DNA of 29,479 bases from CAMLDH01 sp966250375 (GCA_966250375.1 CBINHE010000052.1:1-29479); one strand, 5' to 3'. Positions 8,557-17,496 are shown, counted from the stretch's first letter. Translations and numbers: made by a program. The notes: generated by a model not told the origin, from the letters alone.

Positions 8557-9037
8557 GATTTTTTTCTATCGCCGCTTTCAGAATCAGTGGCCTTCTTATG
8601 TGTCTATGCCCTGCATCGGCGGCGCGGTGGGCATTTCCTTCTGTCAGCAATGACCGCGCAGTGGATACGCGACCGAGTACATCCCAAACGAGATTCGTCA
8701 GGACATTTTTGCCGCAGCGGGCGATGTCGATGCGCGCACTCACTGTGACAATACCGGTTCGGCGATCGAGCCCGACCAGAATGGGCGGGGTACGAGCGGC
8801 TAGCTGGTTCAGTGCCAGCAAGTCAGCCACAGCAGTTTGAGCCGTGTGTTCGTTAAGCTTGCCCGCTTCGGCGAGCACATCGACAAACTCATCCTTCGCA
8901 TGACGGAAACAGAGCGATGCGCCGTTGCTAAAATTGAGGATGTACGTTCCGGCAGGTGAACCGTCCAGCGGCGCCATGCCAAGACAGGTCATCAGATCGG
9001 CCATTACCTCCTCATATCGATAACTACCTTTCATCAT
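8543..9037 (-). CDS. CesT/Tir-chaperone-like protein inserted between mshM and mshN
   Basis: The start is either ATG 9037 or the adjacent ATG 9034, both just after an AGGGGGAG ribosome site; an upstream ATG at 9097 lacks one. The protein (about 164 residues) begins YRYEEVMADLMTCLGM and continues TYILNFSNGASLCFRHAKDEFVDVLAEAGKL. Next come a helical ALNQLAARTPPILVGLD stretch and TGIVTVSARIDIA. This alternation of one helix, an antiparallel sheet with an acidic turn, a second helix and final strands matches the CesT/SycE class of small type III secretion chaperones. No type III secretion gene is in view, so its partner is unknown. The basic C-terminal tail (HIRRPLILKAAIEKNHIKK) runs into remnant A and may be read-through of the insertion junction. 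It is flanked on both sides by same-orientation transposase fragments, suggesting acquisition. Confidence 0.6.
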   Translation of the reverse strand: MMKGSYRYEEVMADLMTCLGMAPLDGSPAGTYILNFSNGASLCFRHAKDEFVDVLAEAGKLNEHTAQTAVADLLALNQLAARTPPILVGLDRRTGIVTVSARIDIARCGKNVLTNLVWDVLGRVSTARSLLTEGNAHRAADAGHRHIRRPLILKAAIEKNHIKK

Positions 9038-9143
9038 CTCCCCCTGAAACACACTGCTTGCTGCAGTCGCAACTGTATGGCTTATATGCCGCCGCATTGC
9101 GGCATCCCATGTTGAGTGGCAGCAGGAAGCCTAGGGTTCCATT

Positions 9144-9285
9144 GATTTATGAAAAAAGTGGTTGGCGACGCAATGTAGGTAAATCCAAAACGAATCAAGA
9201 TTTACTACTATCCGCTCAAGGACAATCGGCAGGGGAATGATTCCAGCGGTAAGGCGCCCTATCACTGCGGGAGAGGGAGCATTCA
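9144..9285 (+). mobile_element. Transposase remnant B, second degenerate copy
   Basis: The bases align with 8232-8390 (shared GATTTA.G.AAAAAAGTG, CAATGTA.GTAAATCC, TCCGCTCAAGGACAAT, CCCTATCA), with about 20 bases missing relative to copy A. The frame from 9198 reads KIYYYPLKDNRQGNDSSG..PY, the same transposase region as copy A, then loses similarity. It lies in the 224-base gap between the CesT-like gene and mshM. Both copies point the same way, forming a direct-repeat pair around the CesT-like gene. Confidence 0.65.
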
Positions 9286-9321
9286 TGGCATTGCAAAGAA
9301 ATGCGTTTTGCGTAAGCCCTA

Positions 9322-10215
9322 TTATTTAAAAAAGGCCCATCCTGCACCCGCGCCTGTCGTCAGCACCGCCACCCCTGCCAACCAAACCCAGCGCCAAATC
9401 GTTTTCTTTGCGGCTAGCGTGTCACTGGCTGCGGCTCTCACATGACGTGCGCGCACGTGGCGTTTGCCTTCGCCATAGGTCAGCATCAGCGACTTGTGCG
9501 CCAAAATATTGATTAACCGGGGAATGCCGCCGCTCGCAGCTCTCAATGCGCGAACCGCGTCGCGGCCGAACAGCCTGCTACCGCTGAAACCCGCGACATT
9601 GAGCCGATGAGAAATGTAAAAGTCGAGATCATCCCGGGAGAGCGGTCCAAGATGATAGTGAAACGTAATCCGTTGCGCCAATTGCCGAATCGCCTCTTGC
9701 TGCAATTTTCTGTTTAATTCAGGCTGTCCGAACAAAACGATTTGCAGCAACTTGCGTTTTTCCGTTTCCAGATTGGTCAGCAAGCGTAGCGCCTCCAGAC
9801 TCTCAATCGGCATCGCCTGGGCTTCGTCCAGGCAAAGGATCACGCACTTTCCTTCTCTGGCCAGCATCAGCAAACGATGATTAATCGATTTCAGGAGTTG
9901 GTGCTGATCGACATCCTTGTCCTGCTGAATTTCCAGTTCATCGGCCAGCGCCAGCATCAACGTGCGCGGCTCAAGATAGGGATTCGGAATATACGCGGTC
10001 ACGAAGCTGTCATCCAGCGTCGCCATGAACTTGCGACATAATAGCGTTTTTCCGGTTCCTACTTCGCCGGTGATCTTGATAAAACCTTCGCCATTTTTTG
10101 CGGCAATCAACAGCGTGTTGAGTGCTTCCTGAGAAGTGGCGCAGGCGAAGAAAAAACTGGTGTCCGGGGTAATGCCAAATGGCAGCTCACGTAGCCCGAA
10201 GTGATTCTTGTACAT
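9322..10215 (-). CDS. mshM: MSHA biogenesis ATPase MshM (ExeA-like AAA)
   Basis: MshM is an ExeA/GspA-type AAA ATPase thought to help insert or assemble the secretin. The start MYKNHFGLRELPFGITPDTSF is typical of ExeA-like proteins. Walker A is GEVGTGKT (residues 50-57) and Walker B is VILCLDEAQ (about 125-133). A sensor-type FGQPEL segment and the SGGIPRLINIL C-lid motif follow. A single hydrophobic helix near the C-terminus (IWRWVWLAGVAVLTTGAG) should anchor it in the inner membrane; GspA-like periplasmic peptidoglycan-binding domains are absent, as usual for the short MshM form (297 aa). It starts two bases after the mshL stop, so the two are co-transcribed. Confidence 0.93.
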   Translation of the reverse strand: MYKNHFGLRELPFGITPDTSFFFACATSQEALNTLLIAAKNGEGFIKITGEVGTGKTLLCRKFMATLDDSFVTAYIPNPYLEPRTLMLALADELEIQQDKDVDQHQLLKSINHRLLMLAREGKCVILCLDEAQAMPIESLEALRLLTNLETEKRKLLQIVLFGQPELNRKLQQEAIRQLAQRITFHYHLGPLSRDDLDFYISHRLNVAGFSGSRLFGRDAVRALRAASGGIPRLINILAHKSLMLTYGEGKRHVRARHVRAAASDTLAAKKTIWRWVWLAGVAVLTTGAGAGWAFFK

Positions 10216-10217
10216 GC

Positions 10218-11939
10218 CTACCGCGATTCCATCGCATTTCGCGGGGCCAGCGTTTGAATGCGCCGCTGACTTTCCAGCACGTCATCCGACCAATTACTGT
10301 CTCCGTGAATCACCGTCGGCTTGAGCAGGATCACCAGCTCTCGCTTTTGCATAACCTGGTTGGTATTGCGGAACAATGCGCCGACAACAGGAACATCGCC
10401 TACACCAGGCAGTTGCGAACGATCCGACGTCGTCGCTTGCCGCATCAGGCCGCCGATGGCAACGATATGCCCATCCTGACCGCGAACCACGCTATCGGTT
10501 TCCGATGTATTGCTGGATGCCAGAGGCAAGTTCAGAGACCCGCCCAGACTTCCCAGATCAATCGTCTTGTTCACCGTGCTGACCTGGCTTACCGATGGGT
10601 GAATGTGCAGGATGATATTGCCTTGGTCATCAATCTGCGGCGTCACATCAAGAACGACACCTGAAAAGAACGGCTGTAACGTCACGCTCGGCGTTGTCGT
10701 GGTGGCTGTGCCGGTTGTAGTGGTGCTGCTGACGGCGGTGACAAAAAACTCATCAACGCCAACTTTGAGCACGGCTTTCTGATTATTCAGTGTCGCAATC
10801 CGCGGGCTGGACAATACATGCACAGTGCCTTGGGTTTCCAGAAACGAAAGCAAGGCCGCGAAGTTATTGGTTTGAAATGCGAGTCCGAATAATGAACCGT
10901 TACTGGCATTGAGCGCGGTATTGGTCGCACTCAGTGCAAGGTTGGTAATCGCGGAGACGGCCGTATCGCCCGTGCTTGCCAAGGTATTGGACTGTGCAGT
11001 GGAAGACAAAGTCGTTCCGGGCGCGATAAAGCCGGCTGATGCGCGCTTGGTCGCATTGTTGCCGAAGAATGCCCAATTGATACCGGTCTGGGAACTGTCA
11101 TTCAACTGCACTTCGACTATCTTGGCCTCCAGAATCACCTGACGATCCACGGAAAGCTGTGTCGCCTTGAGATATGCGGAAACGTTACGCAGCTCCTCCG
11201 GCATGGCGCGAATCACCACGACGCCGGACTGCGGGCTGAGAACAATACTGCGCCCGTCTTTGTCGCTGCCGACAATCGCTTCCAATGCCGCTTTCAATTC
11301 ACCCCAGAAATCACTGTTCGATGTCGTGCTGATCTTGCTGCTTTCCACTGCCCGTGCCGTACTTGCGGGCGTGGTGCCGCCGGCATTTGTCGTGCCGGAT
11401 GTGGTGCCGCTCGGCACGACATCGCTGACCGAACCGGAATTCACGCGCGTATCAGAGCTGCCCTTGCGGCTACCGCTCAGATAGTTCACCTGAAAGACCT
11501 TGGTCTGCATCGTCAGCGGCCTGATCACGATTCGGGTGCCGTCAACCTTGTAGTCATAACCGTATAACTCGCGAATCGCATCCAGCGTCTCGAACAAGGT
11601 GACGTCCTTGAGATTGGCGGAAATCGTACCCGTCACATCGGGATGCACCAGCATGTTGTAACGCGTGCCGGACACGATCGCCATGAAAAATTGATTGGCC
11701 GGGACATTGTTGAGCGCAAGACTGAATCGTTCTTCAAGCGGCTGACGGGGTTTCGGCATTTCAATCTGAATTGGTGGCAACAAGGCCGCCGATACGGCAT
11801 CAGGTTGTGCGGGACGCACCTTGGCAGCCGCCGCCTTGCTCATCTCGGCATTGATCAGGTCATACGTATCGCGTTTTGGCGGGGAGGAAGCACATCCCGC
11901 CAGAGTCAACACCACGATGGCTAATGTAATTTTTTGCAC
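10218..11939 (-). CDS. mshL: MSHA outer-membrane secretin MshL
   Basis: The start codon is GTG 11939, with TAAGGT upstream. The N-terminus has a lipoprotein signal ending LTLAGC (Cys16). Residues about 70-130 form a secretin/TonB short N-terminal domain (FMAIVSGTRYNMLVHPDVTGTISANLKDVTL). A Ser/Thr/Gly-rich insert (about 165-205) precedes the N1-like domain (VVVIRAMPEELRNVSAYL). The secretin core starts near RQVILEAKIVEVQL and ends with VVAIGGLMRQATTSDRSQLPGVGDVPVVGALF and KRELVILLKPTVI. It forms the gated outer-membrane ring through which the pilus exits. It sits nine bases after mshK and directly before mshM, the standard order. Length 573 aa is normal for MshL. Confidence 0.95.
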   Translation of the reverse strand: MQKITLAIVVLTLAGCASSPPKRDTYDLINAEMSKAAAAKVRPAQPDAVSAALLPPIQIEMPKPRQPLEERFSLALNNVPANQFFMAIVSGTRYNMLVHPDVTGTISANLKDVTLFETLDAIRELYGYDYKVDGTRIVIRPLTMQTKVFQVNYLSGSRKGSSDTRVNSGSVSDVVPSGTTSGTTNAGGTTPASTARAVESSKISTTSNSDFWGELKAALEAIVGSDKDGRSIVLSPQSGVVVIRAMPEELRNVSAYLKATQLSVDRQVILEAKIVEVQLNDSSQTGINWAFFGNNATKRASAGFIAPGTTLSSTAQSNTLASTGDTAVSAITNLALSATNTALNASNGSLFGLAFQTNNFAALLSFLETQGTVHVLSSPRIATLNNQKAVLKVGVDEFFVTAVSSTTTTGTATTTTPSVTLQPFFSGVVLDVTPQIDDQGNIILHIHPSVSQVSTVNKTIDLGSLGGSLNLPLASSNTSETDSVVRGQDGHIVAIGGLMRQATTSDRSQLPGVGDVPVVGALFRNTNQVMQKRELVILLKPTVIHGDSNWSDDVLESQRRIQTLAPRNAMESR

Positions 11940-11947
11940 TTTATACC

Positions 11948-12346
11948 TTACCTTGGTTGCGCCCGACTATCGGGTTTGATGCCGGCACGATTGGCCGTCA
12001 ACCGTTTTCCAATGTCTGGGAAAAGTTTTAATGTTTGAGAACCGCTATCCGTGCGCAGCACAACTTCGCTTTCGCTTATTTTTATCAAGCGCGCATCACC
12101 GAATTTTTCGCCGAGCTTGACGGTCTGGCCGTTAATGATGGCCATCATTCGGCCCTGCGACAGAATGACGGATTGCAAAACAGGCCCGAAATCAGTGCCG
12201 GACAACGGCCCTTCGCGCATAGGCTCTGCCGAAACTGGCGGACGCGTCGGATCACGAAGGGCGTCCGCAAAAACTGCGGGGGTTCCGATCAACGTCCATG
12301 CCAGGATGACGCCATGCAGCATTGATGTCGCGATCGGCCCTTTCAT
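11948..12346 (-). CDS. mshK: MSHA biogenesis protein MshK (PilP-like)
   Basis: I chose ATG 12346 because it overlaps the mshJ stop as ATGA, as the other junctions of this operon do; ATG 12358 is an alternative. The frame remains open further upstream, but that part would lie inside mshJ. A signal peptide or N-terminal membrane helix (MLHGVILAWTLIGTPAVFA) is followed by DALRDPTRPP, the conserved motif of MshK and GspC/PilP-type proteins. A small beta domain follows (LQSVILSQGRMMAIINGQTVKLGEKFGDARLIKI), with a final LKLFPDI. In related systems this protein links the inner-membrane PilN/PilO-like complex to the secretin. About 132 residues, a usual MshK size. Confidence 0.8.
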   Translation of the reverse strand: MKGPIATSMLHGVILAWTLIGTPAVFADALRDPTRPPVSAEPMREGPLSGTDFGPVLQSVILSQGRMMAIINGQTVKLGEKFGDARLIKISESEVVLRTDSGSQTLKLFPDIGKRLTANRAGIKPDSRAQPR

Positions 12347-13062
12347 AAATTCAGCCATTTCCGGTCCAGGCTCAAGGTAAAGAGAGCCAAGGTCAACGTG
12401 GATTTTGGATAGGCATCGACGTTCAGCTTTGCCTTGCCCCAAACCGGTTGCCACGACATCGCCTCAAGCTGCGTCAGATAGTCCAGGATGTCGAGATAAC
12501 TGCCTTGAACCACGATTTCCACGCCATGCCGATAAACTGCACCTGCGGCCGCATTGCCGTCTTGGTGCTCCTTCGATGGAGAAAACACCTCTGCCGGTTT
12601 TTCGCGGCCATTGTTGTTTTCCGTCTGGCTGTTGCCGCTTACGCGCATCGCGGGCAGGGTTTTCAACGACAGCAAATGCACTTTGCCGTTTTGTCTCACG
12701 AGGTCTTCAAGCAGCGCAGGTACTTTATCAGGGGAAACCAGGCCTTTTTCCATCTGCCCCAAGGCCGTGCGCATTTGCGACGTTTGCTGTGTCAACACTT
12801 GCAAATGCGCGCGACTGGCCATATCCGGATCAATCTGCTGCAAGGCTAGTTTCTGCTGGATCTCGGCCTGCAGGCTGGCAATCTGCGACTGTTCCTGCTT
12901 CACCTGATCCGACAATAAGGCCTGTTTCGCAAATTGCGGGGCGAGTAAAAAATTGTTTGCCAAGACAATCAAGAGAAGTGCCGACATGGCAAAGATAACG
13001 ATGCGCTCGCGCACACTCAATGCGTCGATTTTCGATACAAGCTGTTGCCAATGCTGTGTCAT
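12343..13062 (-). CDS. mshJ: MSHA biogenesis protein MshJ (PilO/GspM-like)
   Basis: A short cytoplasmic start containing LSVRERIVIF is followed by one membrane helix (about residues 21-44) and a coiled coil (QVKQEQSQIASLQAEIQQKL). A periplasmic ferredoxin-like domain follows, ending VEIVVQGSYLDILDYLTQLEAMSWQPVWGKAKL, the most conserved MshJ stretch. Length 239 aa is near the family norm. It overlaps both neighbours by four bases (ATGA), indicating translational coupling with the PilN-like gene before it and mshK after it. Together these encode the PilMNOP-like alignment complex. Confidence 0.9.
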   Translation of the reverse strand: MTQHWQQLVSKIDALSVRERIVIFAMSALLLIVLANNFLLAPQFAKQALLSDQVKQEQSQIASLQAEIQQKLALQQIDPDMASRAHLQVLTQQTSQMRTALGQMEKGLVSPDKVPALLEDLVRQNGKVHLLSLKTLPAMRVSGNSQTENNNGREKPAEVFSPSKEHQDGNAAAGAVYRHGVEIVVQGSYLDILDYLTQLEAMSWQPVWGKAKLNVDAYPKSTLTLALFTLSLDRKWLNL

Positions 13063-13739
13063 TTATTTTTGTCTCCCGGCATGCCGATATCGTCTTTCAT
13101 GACGTCGGAAGAACGCAGGCTGAATTCGATATATCCAGCCTGAACGCGCGGCTTATCTCCTGTTGCATCCTGTTTTTTGGTTTGGTCTATTGATGGTCTT
13201 TGCATCTCCAGTACTGCAAATGATTTCCCTTGCATTACCGGCTCACGCTTGAGGTGCGTAAGGTATGTCGGTACGAGTTCAGGCTGCAATGCACGTCCCT
13301 GGATGCCGATTTCACTTCCAGCGCCGTAAATATTGAATCCGGTCAACCACACGCCGTCCAGAATCTGGCGCGAAAAGGCCCGCATGTATTCTGCATAACC
13401 TGTCTTGTTGCCAAATTCGCCTTTATGCAAAATATCCATGATTTGCTGCAGCGATTTGGCATCCATTTCCGCTTTTTGGATATCCGCTTCGAGCGATTTG
13501 TTTTTTTGACGCGCCGCATATGCCGCATTGACTTGGGCCAGCTGCGCTTGGGACTCGCCAAGCCTGGCCGTCGTTGCAGCGGCGGCTTTGGTCAGACTCG
13601 ACACTTGATAATTCGTATAAATGGCGATGCCGAGACAACCGAGAAGAATCAAGCCCAACGCCTGCATCATCGTGATTGCCGAAAAATACTTCCTCTGTTT
13701 GAGTAAAAGCGGGTTGAACAGATTGATCTGCTGACTCAT
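13059..13739 (-). CDS. PilN-like inner-membrane protein of the MSHA system
   Basis: The N-terminus MSQQINLFNPLLL is the classic PilN-type peptide that docks onto PilM/MshI. One membrane helix follows (about residues 24-43), then a long coiled coil (about 50-105). The periplasmic domain contains GVWLTGFNIYGAGSEIGIQGRAL, the usual PilN core. In Vibrio a separate gene of this kind is sometimes called mshI2. It overlaps mshI upstream and mshJ downstream by ATGA. The C-terminus is hydrophilic and lysine-rich. Function by family: binds the cytoplasmic MshI protein and pairs with MshJ in the periplasm. Confidence 0.85.
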   Translation of the reverse strand: MSQQINLFNPLLLKQRKYFSAITMMQALGLILLGCLGIAIYTNYQVSSLTKAAAATTARLGESQAQLAQVNAAYAARQKNKSLEADIQKAEMDAKSLQQIMDILHKGEFGNKTGYAEYMRAFSRQILDGVWLTGFNIYGAGSEIGIQGRALQPELVPTYLTHLKREPVMQGKSFAVLEMQRPSIDQTKKQDATGDKPRVQAGYIEFSLRSSDVMKDDIGMPGDKNK

Positions 13740-14686
13740 GACGCCCTCTCCTCATGACGCAGCGCTGCGCCAAGCGTCAGGAAATAACGCTGCTGCATGT
13801 CGAGCGATTTCAGTTCCGGCGCCTTGGAAATATCCAGCACGGATTGCAAATTCAAGGCCTCTACCGGGATGTACAAATTTGTCGCCAGATACTCCTGCAA
13901 ACCTGAAACCTCATCGCCCAAAGGCGCAACCAGCAGTTTTGACACTGCAATAAAGTGGTACTGCCTGTCAAAATGATCGAGCGAACGCTGTAATTCCAGC
14001 GTGATTCTGTCGAAACATGCATTCTTTTGGTCAGCATCGGTGGTTTTCAACTGGGACAATGTGACGTCGATCCGCCGTGACAGAAAAAGCTCTCCGGAAA
14101 AGGTCACCGTCAACAAGCCCCCTTTTTCATCAAAGGATAGAAGTGCCAGCCCCCTCCCCTCCGGCTCGACCAGCGCAGAAATATTACGCTGCGCCATTTC
14201 CGGAATATCGATGATGGTGAGAGGTATCCTGGTCTCGAAAAACAGGGCTTGATGCTGTTCGATCACCTGATTGCGGGCAGCCACTGCATACATGGAGTGC
14301 GTCCGCCCTGCAGCATTCTTGTCAGCTGGAACCTCAAGCACATCGATGGTGGCATCGTCGATATGAAAATCCAGCATATCCTTCAGGCGCCAGCGAATTG
14401 CCGCTTTCATCTCTTGTGACGGTACGTTCGGCGCCTCCACCGATAAAAGCTGATAGTCGTCAGGCGCCAGCAAGGTGCTGCAGTCAAACCGGTTCACTGG
14501 CAATTCTTTCGCCAGCTTCTCCAGCGCCGCCACTGTCGTCGATGTATTGGTTGGATAAAAGGCCAGGAACGCCACCACAGGTTGATTTGAAGAGGAACGT
14601 TTTATATGGGCCGCACCGATACCTTCCTCGCGCACAGTGACGGCCATGCAACCGATAGCTTTTTTATTCCTAGCGAAGAAGCGCAT
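13736..14686 (-). CDS. mshI: MSHA biogenesis protein MshI (PilM-like)
   Basis: A 316-residue cytoplasmic protein without membrane helices. It matches the MshI/PilM actin-like family: an early catalytic-domain-like start (KKAIGCMAVTVREEGIGAAHI), then VNRFDCSTLLAPDDYQLLSVEAPNVPSQEMKAAIRWRLKDMLDFHIDDATIDVLEVP, a highly typical MshI stretch. The central RGLALLSFDEKGGLLTVTFSGELFLSRRIDV resembles the second actin-like lobe. It is the first gene of the scaffold half-operon, and a promoter-like sequence lies just upstream (14716-14744), about 150 bases from the mshQ end. Downstream overlap ATGA with the PilN-like gene. Confidence 0.88.
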   Translation of the reverse strand: MRFFARNKKAIGCMAVTVREEGIGAAHIKRSSSNQPVVAFLAFYPTNTSTTVAALEKLAKELPVNRFDCSTLLAPDDYQLLSVEAPNVPSQEMKAAIRWRLKDMLDFHIDDATIDVLEVPADKNAAGRTHSMYAVAARNQVIEQHQALFFETRIPLTIIDIPEMAQRNISALVEPEGRGLALLSFDEKGGLLTVTFSGELFLSRRIDVTLSQLKTTDADQKNACFDRITLELQRSLDHFDRQYHFIAVSKLLVAPLGDEVSGLQEYLATNLYIPVEALNLQSVLDISKAPELKSLDMQQRYFLTLGAALRHEERAS

Positions 14687-14715
14687 GCGTTGAACTCTAG
14701 TGAAAAAGTTGCTCG

Positions 14716-14744
14716 AAGTTAAGTTAATTGCCCAGCGTTGTCAA
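14716..14744 (-). promoter_or_regulatory. Candidate sigma-70 promoter for mshI
   Basis: On the minus strand a consensus -35 TTGACA (14744-14739) is followed after 17 bases by TAACTT (14721-14716), a weak -10. The distance to the mshI ATG is about 30 bases. It lies in the only real gap between the pilin/minor-pilin genes and the scaffold genes, so it would allow separate control of the two halves. Confidence 0.45.
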
Positions 14745-14834
14745 TTTCTTTTGCGCTACATTTGGCAATCCCCATTCACGCCAACAGAAATGTGTGATCC
14801 CGCAAATTTTGCATCCATAGCGCATATCTGCATA

Positions 14835-16910
14835 TCAATAATTTTCCCGGAGATAAATTATCGGGCTCTTGTAGATACCGAAGATTGCCCGCCCAGCCGG
14901 ATTTTCGTCTCCGGCAGTTGTCGTGTTCCAGTTGTATTTCAGCCAGGCCGGCACAGCAGCCTGAATATCAACGCTGCCGTTCCTTCCAGTACCTGGCGCC
15001 GACAGGGTCAGTTTTGCATCCCCCTTGAGCAATGGACTGGAAAAGCTCGGCGTCGTGGCGATGGCAGTCATGTTCCGGGTGGGATTACTTAATGTCACGT
15101 TGCCGGCGGTCAGCGTTGTGCAATTGTCATCCGCATTCACTATCCACCCGGTACCGCTCTTGAAATATTCCGTCTTCATTGGCACCGGCAAAGGCAGCAG
15201 TTCCGATCCATACGCGTTGCTGATACGCATGCGGCCGTAACGTACTGCGGTGGTCGCGATACTCGCGCGCTCACCACTGCCGCTATTGTCGGCATCCAGA
15301 TCGAGCGCCGCCGGCAGCAGCTGCGCGCCATCGGTATCGCGTGGCGCAATACCGATTTGAAGGGACTCATATGAACCATCCGCTGTATTGGCGCGATTGA
15401 AGACCACGTTTCCGTTAAGCGTCGCACTGCCGGCCATAGGACTGTCGAACGGGGCCCATGCACCTGTTGGCGTGCCATTCATGACAATACGTGGGGCACT
15501 GGCGGCAACGCTGGATACGGGACAGGTCAGCGTCGTGGCAAACGGCGTACTCGAGGCAAATATCGCTTTGCATGCCTGACTAGCGTTGATGTTAGTGGCG
15601 ATCGCCCACATACCGATGCTGTCGGGCACCGCGTATGCAGTCCATTTGGAAGCCGTGGCGCCATCCAGCTTGGCGAGAGCGCCCGCATAATTCCTGGTGG
15701 TGACATCTGCCGAATTTTTTGCCGTCAACGTAAACGTCACGCCAAATGGCTCCCCCATATAAGTAAAGCTTGAGGACGGCGCTGTGCAACCAGCGGTTGC
15801 TCGGGTGGCCACTGCCCCCGCAAATGCCACGAAATGGTGAGGGGTAAAACGCCCGAAAGGCGCAGTCGGGCCAATAATGCCGAAATTGCAGCCATACTGT
15901 CCAAAGTTGTCCTTGGTATTACTGTAGCTATTGATGACGCAATCGTTCTTGGTGCTGACACTATCGACTGCTGTCCATGTGTCATCGAAAACGCCGCGCG
16001 GCGTGGTGGGATCGGTTGCCGGATCATAGCCAAGCAATTGGAAAGCGCCTGCTTCACTGTAGGTAAAGGTCGCACTCGTCGCCGTGGACAACGGCGTTCC
16101 GGACGTGGCTACGGGGAACTGCGCCGGCGCCAGTGTGCCGACTACAGTGGCAGGGCTAACCGGCTGGATGGCGGTATTGTCCATTTTCAGGATGCCGGTA
16201 TAGCCACTGGCATTGCCGGCCACACCTGTAATGGTTGCCGTCAATGAAAACTGATCGCTGCCCGCCTTGAATATCGGTGTACCGGACGTACTGGCATTCG
16301 TTGCATTCGATGAGGTTACCGATGCAATGCTCGTCGGACGCACCGAAAAAGCATCGGTTGAGCAAGCAGTATTGGCGCCATCGCTGATGATCGCTGCCAA
16401 GTTGCGATACGCCGAATTCAGCGTGAAGCTGGCCGACTGCTTTTGTCCTGCGTCCCCGGATGTAAAAGTCAGCGTTTGGCTGCCGCCCATCACTGCCGTC
16501 TTGGCGGTGCAGGTGCTGTTGCAGTAGTTGAGCTGCGTGTTGTCGAGCACGCATGCACCATCCGTATTATCGACCAGCTTGAGACTCACCGATTCGGTGC
16601 CGGCAATCGCATAGTCGGTCTGGACTTGGTTGTTGTTAAGCGCTGCCACATCCAGTGTAAAAGGCACCCCAACCAGCTTCGTGTAAATGTGCCCATCGAG
16701 ATAATTCTGTACCGCGACCGGAGGATTGCCGTAGGCCTCGTCAATCGCATTGAAGCGGATCACAGTGGCGTTGGCCACGCCACTGACCGCCATCATCAAC
16801 AACATGAGGCCAGCAAGCAGCCCTCCCCTAATCCGCTCACCGCGCCTGCGCGATGCCCTGCAAGCCGGGAAGGCTGATAACCCTGAAATGGCTTTCTCTG
16901 TTTTTTTCAT
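14835..16910 (-). CDS. mshQ: MshQ-like DUF6701 surface protein
   Basis: ATG 16910 follows an AGGGA ribosome site; the frame is open further upstream but there overlaps mshP. A signal peptide with a long basic n-region (RRRGERIRG) and core LLAGLMLLMMAVSGVANA precedes a beta-rich mature part of about 640 residues. The C-terminal third carries the conserved DUF6701 landmarks: FGRFTPHHFVA, YMGEPFGVTFTLTAKN, GRMRISNAYGSELLPLPVP, GWIVNADDNCTTL, and a final GDENPAGRAIFGIYKSPIIYLRE. Several paired cysteines suggest disulfides. MshQ proteins are encoded at the end of minor-pilin operons and are proposed to sit on the pilus or act as adhesins, comparable to PilY1-like tips, but this is not proven. Length 691 aa; MshQ of other species is often longer. 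Confidence 0.85.
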   Translation of the reverse strand: MKKTEKAISGLSAFPACRASRRRGERIRGGLLAGLMLLMMAVSGVANATVIRFNAIDEAYGNPPVAVQNYLDGHIYTKLVGVPFTLDVAALNNNQVQTDYAIAGTESVSLKLVDNTDGACVLDNTQLNYCNSTCTAKTAVMGGSQTLTFTSGDAGQKQSASFTLNSAYRNLAAIISDGANTACSTDAFSVRPTSIASVTSSNATNASTSGTPIFKAGSDQFSLTATITGVAGNASGYTGILKMDNTAIQPVSPATVVGTLAPAQFPVATSGTPLSTATSATFTYSEAGAFQLLGYDPATDPTTPRGVFDDTWTAVDSVSTKNDCVINSYSNTKDNFGQYGCNFGIIGPTAPFGRFTPHHFVAFAGAVATRATAGCTAPSSSFTYMGEPFGVTFTLTAKNSADVTTRNYAGALAKLDGATASKWTAYAVPDSIGMWAIATNINASQACKAIFASSTPFATTLTCPVSSVAASAPRIVMNGTPTGAWAPFDSPMAGSATLNGNVVFNRANTADGSYESLQIGIAPRDTDGAQLLPAALDLDADNSGSGERASIATTAVRYGRMRISNAYGSELLPLPVPMKTEYFKSGTGWIVNADDNCTTLTAGNVTLSNPTRNMTAIATTPSFSSPLLKGDAKLTLSAPGTGRNGSVDIQAAVPAWLKYNWNTTTAGDENPAGRAIFGIYKSPIIYLRENY

Positions 16911-16941
16911 TTTTCCCTGCGCACCCTGTTTGGCATGGTTT

Positions 16942-17496
16942 TCAGAAACAAGAATAAGGTGCGACAGGCGCGGCCGGGTCACGGCACTTACTTGCCGTCG
17001 CGCTCAACTGCCGCTGCACGAAATAGGCGCTGCCCGCCGTTCCCATGCTTGCAGTCGCAACAAGCTGATAGATCGCCACTCTTTTGCCGGCCTCATTGTG
17101 AAAGGTAGGAGTACAGGCCACAGTCACCGTGAAGCCTGCGAGCGCGCCCTGCAATGCGGGAAGCGTGGACGGACTCCATCCACATCCCGGCAAATTAGGC
17201 CAGTTCGCAGCGTCCGGTGCCACAACCGTGGCATTGTCAGGATCCAGCACCTGATACAACGCCCAATCCAATCCAGCCCGCGCCGCCCAGTAAGCGCGTG
17301 AACCTTCAGTATCGGTTGCCGAAGTCGTGTGCTGTACCGCCGAAAAATGCACCATGAAGGCGCCCAGCGCCGACAGAATCACCAACAAAAAAATGGCTGA
17401 CACAAGCGCGAAGCCCGCTTCGGATCGCCGGACGCAGAGATCGGCATTGCGCGCAACACCCGAAACCGAGCGAACATTACGGGACATTGTTGACAT
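16942..17496 (-). CDS. mshP: MshP/PilX-like minor pilin
   Basis: I chose ATG 17496, which has AGGA five bases upstream and overlaps the end of mshO by 20 bases; ATG 17526 gives a longer leader. The leader is long and basic and ends RRSEAG, followed by FALVSAIFLLVILSALGAFMVHFSA, the hydrophobic N-terminal helix of MshP/PilX-type pilins. The usual Glu5 is replaced (F-A-L-V-S), as is common in MshP proteins. The conserved SRAYWAARAGLDWALYQVL follows. Four cysteines occur in the C-terminal domain. By family it is a minor pilin of the priming or tip complex. Confidence 0.85.
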   Translation of the reverse strand: MSTMSRNVRSVSGVARNADLCVRRSEAGFALVSAIFLLVILSALGAFMVHFSAVQHTTSATDTEGSRAYWAARAGLDWALYQVLDPDNATVVAPDAANWPNLPGCGWSPSTLPALQGALAGFTVTVACTPTFHNEAGKRVAIYQLVATASMGTAGSAYFVQRQLSATASKCRDPAAPVAPYSCF

